The position numbers and the translations under genes are program-made. Source: Saccharina japonica (taxonomy: Eukaryota; Sar; Phaeophyceae; Laminariales; Laminariaceae). Taken from it: 64,000 bases of DNA. Each line of letters opens with the position of its first letter. Position 1 is the stretch's first letter. Of this stretch, positions 35,099 through 47,000 are shown in pieces. The notes under the pieces were generated by a model that had not been told where the DNA came from, searched no databases, and saw only the letters and a list, made by a program, of their open reading frames with translations. The stretch lies in contig MEHQ01001693.1 in the NCBI GenBank assembly GCA_008828725.1, positions 1 to 64,000 of the forward strand. The letters run 5' to 3'.

Positions 35099-38000
35099 CT
35101 GGTTCCGACAAGAAGTGGTTGAGGCCGGCAAGCGTGTTGGGCACATGACGAGAGAGCGGTCAACGTGCTGTAGGGCGACAGGGTTAAGGAGGGCGTTTGG
35201 AGCGCATTTTCCGCGCGGGCATACCATCGTTTTTGCGTTTTGGTATCCGCACGTCACCGAAAAAGACGGGAGGCTGCAGAGAGTGGATCGGTATCACAGA
35301 ACACACGTACACGTGCGTACGTACGTACGTACGTACGTACCGTGCATGCCCGGCGCCCGTTCATAATTTGCGCCTACAAGGTAGGGATAAGTCATACAGA
35401 AAGAGGTGAAGGTTATTGAACTCCTCTTGCGCATGCATAGGACGCGTACACCAGCCGAACAACCTGGAGTGCACCAATGCGTGGTAATGTCGCGGTGCAA
35501 AGAGGCACCGCGATACGTTTGCGGAGATCGTTAAAATTTCGCTGCACGTCGAGGCCTTATGCGCTGCTGGTGTTGTTGTTGTTGTTCCTGTTGTTGTTGC
35601 TGCTACTGCTGCTGCTGTCGTTGTTGTTGGTGCTGCTGCTGCTGCTGCTGTTGTTGTTGTTGTTGGTGGTGCTGCTGCTGTTGGTGGTGGTGGTGGTGGT
35701 GGTACAGTGTAGTGTTGCCACATTCGAAAAAAAACGGTTATTCGTCTTGGTCCCTACCATGTACCAAAATAAAACCATATTGCCCACGGTTCTCCGTACA
35801 GGCATACCGCGCTCAGACCTTCGGCTGATGGTGCGCAATACGTTGTGTTCCACGGGCGTAGCCAGCACCCCATAGCAAAGTACATGTAGTTTTTGTTTCA
35901 GTCACGAAGTTCCTTGCGGTTTGACCACTGCATGATGCCACTCGTAGCAAATATATGATATGTCTGAGGTTGTTTCGCCGCTACAGCACTAGCCAGCTGC
36001 CTACCTAGGCGCTGATCGGCCACCCAGTTCCAGAACTATAGGAAAAGCCACGGCAGCACAACATGGCGCCGCGATACAAGCAGTGTCCATCTAGTGTGCA
36101 AGACAATCAAGCTCTAGACCTGTGTTGATCAATACACGAGATTTCAAGGAACTCCTGCTCGTAAAACGACTGACCGGCGCCAGGGTCACTGGCCGTCGGA
36201 TTTTCCTATTTATTTCGGGTTCCTGCATTTGTTTTGTTTTGTTTTGTTTTGGTTCGAGCTGTGTTAAGCGTGCTCCTCGCACAGATTGTCTTCCTGGTCC
36301 AAGAGCGCCATTGTCGGCACCAAGGTATTTTGTTCTGAGCTGACGCTCGCAACCAGACTTGCTCAACAGCAATCCAGGCGCCTACCTCGTATCTTTCGAC
36401 TGTCTTCACTACCAGTTATTCGGGGACGTATATCACCAACAGGTTATAAGCCTCGTTAGCCGGTATCATATGTCGCCAACAGGTTCTAAGCCTCGACAAC
36501 GTACCACGACTTCGTCGGAACTAAACTTCTGAAACCTCGAAAGTAACATAGTGCAAGATATTGCTGTCTCGATAGATTGAAGAGCGTACTACTGTACGTC
36601 GCGGTGGCCGAAAGAGAACAAGTCATCTACTGGTTTCATTGAAAGAGCTCTGTAAAAATGCCGGAATCGATTTTGGACTGCATCAACCATGTCATATACA
36701 ACAATGGTTACCAATGCTCAATTCATGCATAATCGGTGAAGTTGTCGAATTTGAAACAATTAAACCTTCTCATTAGTTTCTGGTTTACCTATACGAAACG
36801 CCGCGTTGTCAAATCGAAACCTCACACATGAGCGTGGGGCTAATCTCGTATGGATTCGTGACAGCGGGATCAACATGGGTTGATTTAGACAGGACACCAG
36901 TGATCGCGGTCTGGGCTACAGCAATGAGGTACTGAACGATGGTCCTAAGGAATAAATATATAGATATATGTAGAGTATATATAATGCAGTTTAGGCTTAA
37001 TGTGAACGTACGTTAGTTTGGCGCAAGTGTGAACCTATGAAAGTGCACAACGTTTCCACCATCACGGTGTAGGATGGGATTCGTGCATAGGTAAGGGCGC
37101 GTTTGACGGGAGTGCGCCGGCGATGACCCTCGTGGATAACCAAAAACAACCGATCATCTACCGTAGTGATACTTAATAACGGAAGCGAACACGACTTGAG
37201 AAAAAACACACAATACAGGAAACTCAATACACAGGATGGGCAAAACTATTACCGGTAGCCGGACCAAACGATAGTCCGCCTTCTTTGGGCCAGCAGTTTT
37301 TCCGGTCACGAGAAATGTGGCGCTCTTGTTCGCTACTCGCGCCTACCCACATGGACAACATTCCCCACGAAACGCACATACGGCGCGCACTCACCAGCAC
37401 TCGGGAGAAGTGAGATGGCGAGCGGGTAGGTCGAGGCCATGAACAGCCCGAGCAGTCCAGCTCCTAGCGCGGCCCATGCAAAACTTACCTTTCACGGGAG
37501 GCAACAACGAGGGGGGAGGGCAGAGGTGAGGCGCTGGACTCGTTTATGTCTCACCCATGCCCGCGCGAGTAAACAATTGGTAAATCATTCCGGCGATGGG
37601 ATTAGAAGTGAAGTCGTCCTTTAGGAAGCGACGAAGAAGCGAACATAAACAACACGGCAATTTTGTCAAGGTGAAACTCTTCACCACTACCTGTAATTTC
37701 CTTTCACCACCCCGTGACGCTACTTGCGCCTTACGAAACGACATCACCTCCATAGCCTAGAGTCGACGGCAGTATCCGAACAAGCCGCCGCTGTCGCGCA
37801 TAGCCGCTTCTTACCGCGCTATCCGCTAACGCCCCTAAGACGCAAAACGCCTGTATGACACTCAAACCATACTTCCCCAAGCCTATGGGGGTATATCTGC
37901 CAGTTGATCCTAGAGGGTAGCACGATATCCATCCTCTACAAGACAGACTGCAGCATCGAGCGATGCGAGCACTCCTGGCGCTCACCCTCCCAGCCATCAG

Positions 38001-41000
38001 TAGCAGCACAGACGAGAGTAGAGCGCCCAGCAGGTTAGCCCGAAGGAGAAATGAGGCGGAAAACCGAACGGCCAAGGGTACTGCCAGCAGCCTCCCCACC
38101 GTGATGCCACCCCAGAACAGGCTGACGTGGAAGAGCGGTCGGGAGGAGCACGTCGGCAAGGCGGTGTGAGGCAATATATTGCAGAATCGTGCATCTAGAT
38201 TTCGTGTTAGTGCTATAGGCAAAACGGGTGGGTGAGGCGCGTGGGGTGATATGTTCGTCTTGGCTACGAGTACGAGAGTGCAAGCGCCAGGAGGTCCATG
38301 GTTGATCGTAAGCCGGCGGTGTTGACACGGCCATATAGCGGAAAGCGAGTTGAAAACGATAAAACAAAACTGCTCGGAAGATCCGGTGCCTAACACACAA
38401 CCCAAGCACGGCAAGAGCATAACCCAAACACGGCGAGAGCACGGTGGCTCTAGAAGACGTATACGCCAATTAGCATATACACACACGACGATAGTCATAC
38501 CACACCGCCTACATTGACCACCCCGCTCACGCACCAGCGGCAGTCGAAGTATACTATATGTACGACGCTGTGAGTGATTTTCAAAAACGACAGGCCAGCG
38601 TTGTCCTCGTGATCCTCTGCACACACCTGGCCATGCGAATAGCGCTTGCCTCTCCCGACAATCCGTCTCGCAGCACCACGACGGCGACCCACGCGCCGAA
38701 CCCAACCTCGACCCCGACGCAGAGGAACAAAAATAGCGCCAGCAGAGCTACCAGGGAGAGGGGTGGAATAATCCCCTCCCCTCCTTCTTTCGGTGACAAA
38801 GGTTCTCGGTCAGTCTGGTGGTATTGTTGTTCCTCGAGGACGTCTCGTGCGGCCTTCGTGTCCCCGTGCGGAAGGGACAAGTTTAGCCGCATGAACCCCT
38901 CCCCCGTGACCTCCTCCTCCTCCTCCTCCTCCTCCTCCTCGTCCGGTTGCTGCATGCCGATGTTGTCGCAAATGATGGATGTAGCCGGTGCGCCCGGCGG
39001 CTTAGCAAGTTGAGTGTCTTGCTTGTCTTCCTCGTGCGCCGTGATGGTCTTCGTCGGTAGGATGCCCGTCGCTGGGGCTGCGCTTGTTCGCTCCTCTTCC
39101 TGCAGGCGGTCCGGCCCTGCTTTGCAGACAAGGCTGCCGTATGAAAGCCGTCTCTCCGCTGCTGCTCGGAGAAATGCGTAGGTCACGGACAAAACGATGC
39201 TGCCGGAATTAGTTTAAAACAGACCTCAAAGGGAGGGAGAAGGACGATCACTCGGGGCATGTATGTGTGTCTTCTATTTATGTACTGAAATTCTGCCCAG
39301 GTAATGCATGGGCGACCAAAATGTTCCGCATATTTCGCGCCTTTTGCGGGAGGACACTTTAGACACGTTACTGCCAGGTATGAAAAGGGAAATATTCCCG
39401 ACGAAACATACCCCCCCCCCTCGAGAGAAGCCCTATAAATATATGATGTATTTATAGGTTGGGTTGGCGTCGGTTGGCAACGACGCTGTGAAACACGCCA
39501 CTCGCTGCGTGAGCTAGACAACCAGGGTGCCGTTTTTTGTTTGGCGGTCACCAAAGCTTGCGGTCGAGTAGATCATTTGTGCGGGGTGGAGAACCTTTGC
39601 TCCACACAAGGGGAATGGTCATATCACGTAGTGTTAGTATGGTAAGGCATCCGCGAGGCAGTTACACAGTAAAACCCATTGCTGTCTCCGGAAGTGGCCA
39701 CACCAGAAACTAAATTAACCCATTGAAGCTGTCGTCCATATGCAAGTCCGCCTCAGAGGCGGTTCTTAGCAGGATGCAGCTCGCCCTCCATGCGACTCGC
39801 CCAATACCTCACGGCGCTTCGCGTTTGGTGCAAGCAATGTCTGCCTGGTTGGTGAAAACCCAACGTGCTCGGTCCCGGCATTGTAGGGATGCGAGGGTCT
39901 ATGGTAATATGACTACGGCCGTGCACGACATGAGTACACCCCCCCCCCCCCCCCCCCCCCTCGAGAGAAGCCGGCACGTCTTCTTCAACCGCGAAGCACC
40001 AGGCACGCCTCTGTTTCAGCATAGCGAACATAAAAGCCAAAGGGCCCCCAACTCCCCGAAACAAAGCACACCCGATTATCGCCCCCGACTGCTCCCACTC
40101 GTTCCGCACGCGCTTGCATTTCCCTCTCTCAAGTTGTAAACCAGATACCAGACACCAAATGCGGGTGATGCCTTATTATGTTCTGAGCTCCTCGTGCGAG
40201 GAGCTCAACATCTCTCACCCGACGAAAACATGCCTTCCAAGATTGTTTGTTCGCGCAACCCGATCATCCTTTAAAGGCGCTATTCCTACGGTAAACCGAC
40301 CAAAGGTATATATATATACCAGGTATGCATATCTAGATAAACGTTTTTTTTAATCCTTCGGCAGATAGGGTAAAAACAAAGCTTAAGCCCGCCACACTTC
40401 CACGTTCCGCCTCGTGTCATGTGTAAATTCACTCCATGCCCCCTCGGAAGTACCATCCCCTCCCTGCTACTACCTCGGAGACTTGAGCACGTTGACCCGA
40501 CCTGGCCCCCGAAAGGGCAGTAGTTGTTAAATTATCACGCTGACGGGTAGTTGATCACTCGAGGATCTCAACGGCCGAAAAATTCGAGCCGAAACATAAG
40601 TGGTACCCTCCTACAATTCATTTTTGGGATTGATCACCACCCGCCGGTGTTCATATGCGCACACGTTCTATAGCTGTGCTGCAGACGTTAAGAGAGAGGC
40701 TTCATTTTTGGCGCCAAAACAAATTGGGGTTGCTTTTTGGCGCCAAAACACAGTTATCACTGTGAAGGGGCTCTTTACGAAGGCTCCTGGTTAAAGCTGA
40801 CCACCACAAACGACTCCCAACCCACATGTTCGCTATGAAATCGAATGGTGCCGTTGTGGGTTGACGTTCCCTGCAATCTGGAGCAATAGGCAGGAAGCGG
40901 GCACGCAGCTCGTTCGCGCAAACTTCAACAGACAACTCTAAAATGGTACGTCCAGTACAGTATAGCAGGCCCCACGAATAAGAACGGACCAAAACGAAAG

Positions 41001-44000
41001 GCACCATGCTCACTTTTTGGGGGGAACGCGAATAAAATCGGGTCGAGAAGGTTGTACTCAGCGGCCAGCGCTACCCCAACATCTAACTAAGTAAAAATAA
41101 ATGCCTATGCTCAATTTCATGCAAGGAGGGTATCACAGCAAGGGTCTAGGGGTCTGCTCAGAATAGGCGTTTCTTGTCGGCGGGCCCCATACTGTATGTT
41201 CGAATCCCGATAAGCGCGTTACATTCGATACGCAGCCCCTGGCAGGGCTTAGTGTTGTGTACCACAGGCAGGTTTAGCTTTACAGCGTTTCTCGACGACG
41301 TCGGCCGTCTCGTAGAGTGTTTAGCTCCACAGGTGAGGAGGCCTCAGAAACAACATGTGTATATGTATAATATATATATATATGTATACGATGGTTTCCT
41401 CCCTTAAACGTAGCTCGCACGCATCGTTTTACCTTCCATCATGTCCATGTCGTCTTCGCAAACCGTGGTGACGTCCACCGAAACCGCCGTCCTGTCCGAC
41501 CCCTCCAGGAGAATGCCATGCCCACTTCTTCGTGAAAACCAGACGCCGTCGTCGCTGCCCTCGCCGCCGCCGCCGCCGTCAGCCAAACAGCAAGCCAGAG
41601 ACGCCGGAATCGCGAGGAGGCCAAAGGCTACAAAAACGTTCCAGTACCCGAGCTGGCCAACGGCGGCAGGGGCCACGGACGCGCCGGCGCTGAAGAAAAA
41701 ATGCAACCCCTGCTGGCGTAATACAGTGCGTGGTCGACGGTTTCGTTGGGGATATAAACCGGTGAGCTGGTGACGAGTAGCAGGGACTTGCAACTGACGT
41801 CATGGTATGCATGGGGGCTATTTGTTTAAAGGGTCGAAGCTGAAGCAAGCAGCAATTTGCCGGGATCACTCGTAGGGCAGGAAGGCGCGCACCGAGACGC
41901 TTGCGGAGAAGGCTCCCCGCAACGTATCGTGAACAAATAGGAGGCTCGCTTCAACGGTCGGTGGAATGGGAGTCCATGGCATGGTTTTTGTTTCCGTCGT
42001 CTAATCAACAGCCTGCTAAAAGCTGCTAACCGGGGAGCACCGAAATGGCGTTATTGGGGTTCGTGAGGAGGGGCTCTGACGAAAGCAAAGCGTCGATCGG
42101 ACACAAACAAAAAGCGTTTCCAATCTGTGTTTGGACGGGTGCTACGATAGAGGAGGTATACCCTTTTTTGGCTGAAACGCTTTCTGAATGAATGCGCTCC
42201 TTCATCCAAAATCGTCGGAATTTTCAATTTTTTTGTTGCACTGTTTTTCGTTGTACTTTATCGTTATAGGCTATGGGATTGTTCATCCGGTAGCTCTTTT
42301 GTTTTCCTCCATAAACAGTTTTTGACTTAATATTAGTATAGAGCTCCTCACGTTGGGAACCTGAGACAAAAAAATGGTGCAAACCTCTACCGTAGCAGGC
42401 GGATTAGTGTTTTTTTGTTTGTTTCGTGGATACCGTACACGCGTGGGTAACCTCCGCCCAGGCATGAGGGGCCAGTGCACACATTTCATGTACATCCCGT
42501 GTTTCAAACTTGACAAAAATGCTCAAGCTCCTGGATGAACTTGCCTGCACCCATGGCGCCGCTCCAGCGCCATGCACGTCACTGATGGCAGCGTTAGCGA
42601 TGGCGTCGATAGCTCCCACACAGATGCCCTGCCAATCACGGTAGGCAGCAGCAGCAGCAGTGTTCGCAAATGACGATGGTTGTGTAATGAAGGGTGGGTG
42701 GTGAGGGACTCGTGTTGTCGCCTGGCGGTTTCCAACCGCCCATTTGAATTTGTCGGCTTTGGGTTACCCATGATGTATTGCAAAGGCGCTCATGCGTACT
42801 CCATTGTAGACGCCCGGCACGTGCGCTCGTGACTTAGCGCGACCGCTACGCGGGTCTATTTGTTTTTGTTGTCCATCCCATTTATTATCTTCGCCCTTCT
42901 TTTCTGCCTCCCTCTTCAGTCGTAACTCAGATCCGGGGTCACTCAGTAGGCTCTTGTTCTCCCCCCTCCCCACTACGGTATGTACTTGCCTTACATTTTT
43001 TATTCTCGAGAAGATTTCAGCACTCTCTTCCCTCGTCGACTTGCGTCAGACTACACCTCATCCAAAAATCAGATTTTGGAGGCAAAATCAAAATTCTGCC
43101 CTATGCACAATCCCATGGGCTATGTGACCATGAAATGGAAACTGTTGCACACAGCAATGACCAAACTCCGTCGATTTCGGGTTAAGGAGCTAGCCCAACG
43201 CGTGCTACGGTAGAGGTATACCTTTTTTTGGCTGAATCGTTTTCTGAACGATCGGGCTCCATAGTAACCCAAATTCGTCGGACTTTCATTTTTTGTGACG
43301 AATAAATGTTTCAGAGTATACTTCGGCCATGAGATTTCTCATCCGGCAGCACTTTTTATTTTCCTCCAAAATCATTTTGTTTCGGTGAGGTATGACGCTC
43401 CTTAAGTGAGAAGCTCAGAAGAAGAATGGTGCACCTCTATCGTAGCATGCGTCAGCCCCCCGTCATTCACCAGACGTTTCAGCCCCAAAAAACGTGATAT
43501 CTCTCTATCGTAGCCCGCGTCGTATGTATCTCAGCCTATATGTTGTAGGGGTTTTCGTTTCGTTTTCCCCGGTAAGGCGGGCTCGGCGGTCACATCACCT
43601 GACAGAAGCACCAAGCGCAGACCAGCCAGAACGTCCCAGAAGAGATCATGGCCATCGAAAACAGCCCAAGGCCGATCGTCGCGGTCCCCAGGCGGTACAT
43701 GGGGCTGTTGAGGGCCTGTCGAATATATGGTTTGCGCTCCGCCCGCGGCAGCCTGAAAAACAAATCAGCAACATTGTCCGGCATGGGGGAAACGGCAAGG
43801 AAACAAAAGTCGATCATCGTGCTTCGGCATGGCTTGAACGGAAATCGTTGAGGTCCTCGTACAAGGTATAGAAGAAGCTCCAACTATAATTTCGGACCAG
43901 AAACGTTTACGTTGGTTGTACTACCCTCCGTCGTGTTGGGGCGCTGCTGCGCGCTGGTGGTTTTTCTTCGAGCGCGGGTGACTCGCGTATCGAGGCGAGT

Positions 44001-47000
44001 GGAAACGCTGAGCAAGAACAGCAGGAAACCGGCATTATTCTGCAAGAAGATCGGATTGGCCTGGTGTTCGTTTACGTCTTGGGTTAGTATATCGTAGCAA
44101 CTTGTCATCCCTGCACAATAGCCTACCGATCAGCGACCCGGTAGGCTACTTACCGGCCACTGACCACCGCAATAGAAAAATTCGCATCACTACGTATAAT
44201 AAGGCAGCCTTTGTCAGGATCCACCACATAACTTTATCTCATGTTTTTACTTCAATGAAAGTGTTTTTTACTTCAAACACTTCCTCCATGGAAGAAAAGT
44301 TTACTTCGATGGATTTTTTTTCACTCCCATGGAAGCGAAGGGTATTTTCTTCCATGGAGGAAGCAAATTTCGGTTCGAAGAGGGCCTTCGGTCACTAGAA
44401 AGGCCTAGTGTGGTTCCGCGCTGCGCGCAATATCCCGTTTGTAATTGGCCCGCGTTTTGGTACTCGGGATGGGCCCACTTCGGGTGGGACGGTGTACCAT
44501 GTGGGATCAGGGCGTGAATTCATGGAAGCTTCCCTCGCTCCCATGTTTTGCGTCCATGGAAATTCAAAAAATTATATGGGAGTTGGATTTACTTCCATGA
44601 AAGTTGAATTTACTTCGATGAAGAAAGTGAAAAACACTTCCATGGAAGAAGTTGAATTTAAATCAATTTAAATATACAAAAGACGCGTGCTGAGGTAGAG
44701 GTAGCACTTTTGGGCTGAATCGTTTTCTGAACGATCTGGTTCCTTAACCGAAATTCGTCGCACTTTCATTTTTGTGACGAATAATATTTCAGAGTATACT
44801 TCTCGATCGTGAGATTATGCATCCGGCCGCACTTTTATTTTCCTCCAAAATCATTTTTTCGGTGAGATATGACGCTCCTTAAGTGAGAAGCTCAGAAAAA
44901 AATATGGTGCACCTCTATCGTAGCATGCGTCAAAACTTCCATGGCATCTTCCATTGCGAAGTAAACTCGAAATATAATTAATGTAGGAGACCGCTTCGTC
45001 AGGCGGACGTTCGACTACTACTGTAGTAGTAGTATTGGCGTCGCCGCAACGTGTCGGGTGCGACCGTCGCTCGGTACCCGTGCTCATCATGATCGCCTGC
45101 CACCGAGAGAATGTTTCGCGAGTACGCGACAGCATATATATATATGTAATTACTAGGCTCCGCCGTCGTCGTCGCTGCCGCGTAGAAGTCGCCTTGTAGA
45201 GGTCCCGGAGCGATGGTCCCTTGTAGCCGTCGTTACGGTCGACGTAACCGAGCACAGTTCTTTCTTATGATTAGCAAGGAGATGCTACGCCGAGCACGGC
45301 GGTCTATTATATTTCTGGCACCGTGGGGGACTCATCGAGTCTCACCCCAATCGGGCATTAAGGATGGAGGAGCATCGAGCCAGCTTGAGGGGAGAGGTCC
45401 ACGCTTAGCGGACCTCTAACGCCCTCAGATCCGGTCTGGCCGGATCTTTGGTGCTTGACTTTGTGATGTCTCCGTCCATGCGTACGTGTTCTGAGATCTA
45501 TGATAGATACGTCTAACCCTCACCGTCACATATATACTTGTATATATATATCTTCTTCAAGTTGGTTGTCGATGTGCGTTGTTAGCAATAACTACACGGG
45601 AAAGGGCAGGCGTTCGCACACACACGCGGCTGCCCGTGGTGGTTTATTCTCCCCGTTTCCTCGGTGCTTACAGTACAACAGTTGATTGTGGCTGGGTATT
45701 CGTTGTTCTTTCTCGTGACCGCAGATGTCCCTTCAGGGGGTATTACACCGGTACGTCACACCATACACCCTAGCTGCCGGAATGCTTCCAAAGCCGAACA
45801 TCACTCACTTAGACTTTCCGGGTATCTTCTCTCATTTGTCGGCAGTTTTCTAGTATTACCGCAGCAAAACTACATGTACATACAGCCAGTAGTAGTACAG
45901 TAACAACACGAAGTTGCAACAACAGTTAGTTAGTTGTCGATTGCCCACATGCCGTTCTACCCGAAATAATAGTTAGGAGCATCTTGGCCATTGACGCACG
46001 CATGCACGTGAATATTGGGAGTATACTTACAGCAGTGGTGTTCCGTTAGGGCTGTGACACCGCATGCACAATATCACGGGGTAACTGCTGTATGTACGCC
46101 TTATTACAAGTTCATCCCAGGTGTTGGACACATGCCACTGGCAGTATCCTCAGCCCCTACTATACCCAATACCTGTACGCGTACCAGGTATGTATCTATT
46201 GTAGTATTTGGTATTAGAAGCGCCCCAGTGCAAATATCAGAGCCTAGTTTCCCTACGTACGGCAGTACCGTAACTGAAATGTCAACGGCCGCGGATCATC
46301 AGGGAGTACGGGCGCACGATTGTCCTGCGATAGACCTGCTCTCGTCGAGAAACAACGACCCGCGAAAACAAAATGTGGGTTGGCTCTGACCACAACGGCC
46401 ACGTACCTGGTACACAGGTATGATGGGGTCCCAAACGGGGGGAGATCTCGGCCCTGGACACAGGGATTTCAGGCGAGTACACAACGCAGAAAAATCATGC
46501 TACCCCTATATCCTATATCTATTATGCTCGAATCCGAAAATGTGGAGAAACTTCCGAGTGGTGGTGGTGGGGGCATCGTATTATAATTATTTCGAAGGGT
46601 GACCGCAAGGCGTTTCTTACGGGAGGCCATACATAAGCAATAAGGTAAATAGGACCTGCGGTATACGCAAAAACCATTGATTGCCTGGCGACAAATGAAG
46701 TACCAGAAAAGACGCGGTCAGGTGGCGAAGTAACAGAAACGAGGCTCCACCAACAAACTCGAGAGAAAACGTTTTGTTACCGATTGATGTTGTCATGCCT
46801 GTCATTCGACAGCAGTGTAGGTATACAATTTCCCCCCATAAAAGTTAACTAACTGTCGATCACTCATAACCAACTGCGAACATGGAAAGAGAATCCACTA
46901 ATAATAAAACCATAGAAGAAGTGCTGCGGCACGAAAAAAGAGATACAAAAAAATCCACACCAAGTACCGGAATTTCATACAGTAGTACAGGACACCTAAT

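Larger units (their letters stand above)
31089..35546. repeat. 4.5-kb direct duplication, copy 2
   Basis: This is the second copy of 26,330-30,820, preceded by poly-G. It ends at GCTGCA, followed by a CAG/GTT-type microsatellite. It contains the transporter exon in the position expected for the gene's 3' end, so it is the copy nearest the rest of the gene. Confidence 0.93.

Noticed and set aside
35477..35875. Leu/Val-rich frame through the GTT/CTG microsatellite
   Set aside because: The hydrophobic run is a direct translation of the microsatellite; no homology outside it.
37731..38705. A 324-codon minus-strand open frame that might be annotated as a single-exon gene
   Set aside because: Only 37,986-38,121 shows transporter homology. 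The rest lacks family similarity and the homologous part is bounded by good splice sites, so it is an exon with intronic extensions.
42480..42545. A GT donor about 30 bases beyond the GC donor of exon 3
   Set aside because: It keeps frame but inserts 13 residues where the family has none; the GC donor gives a gapless match.
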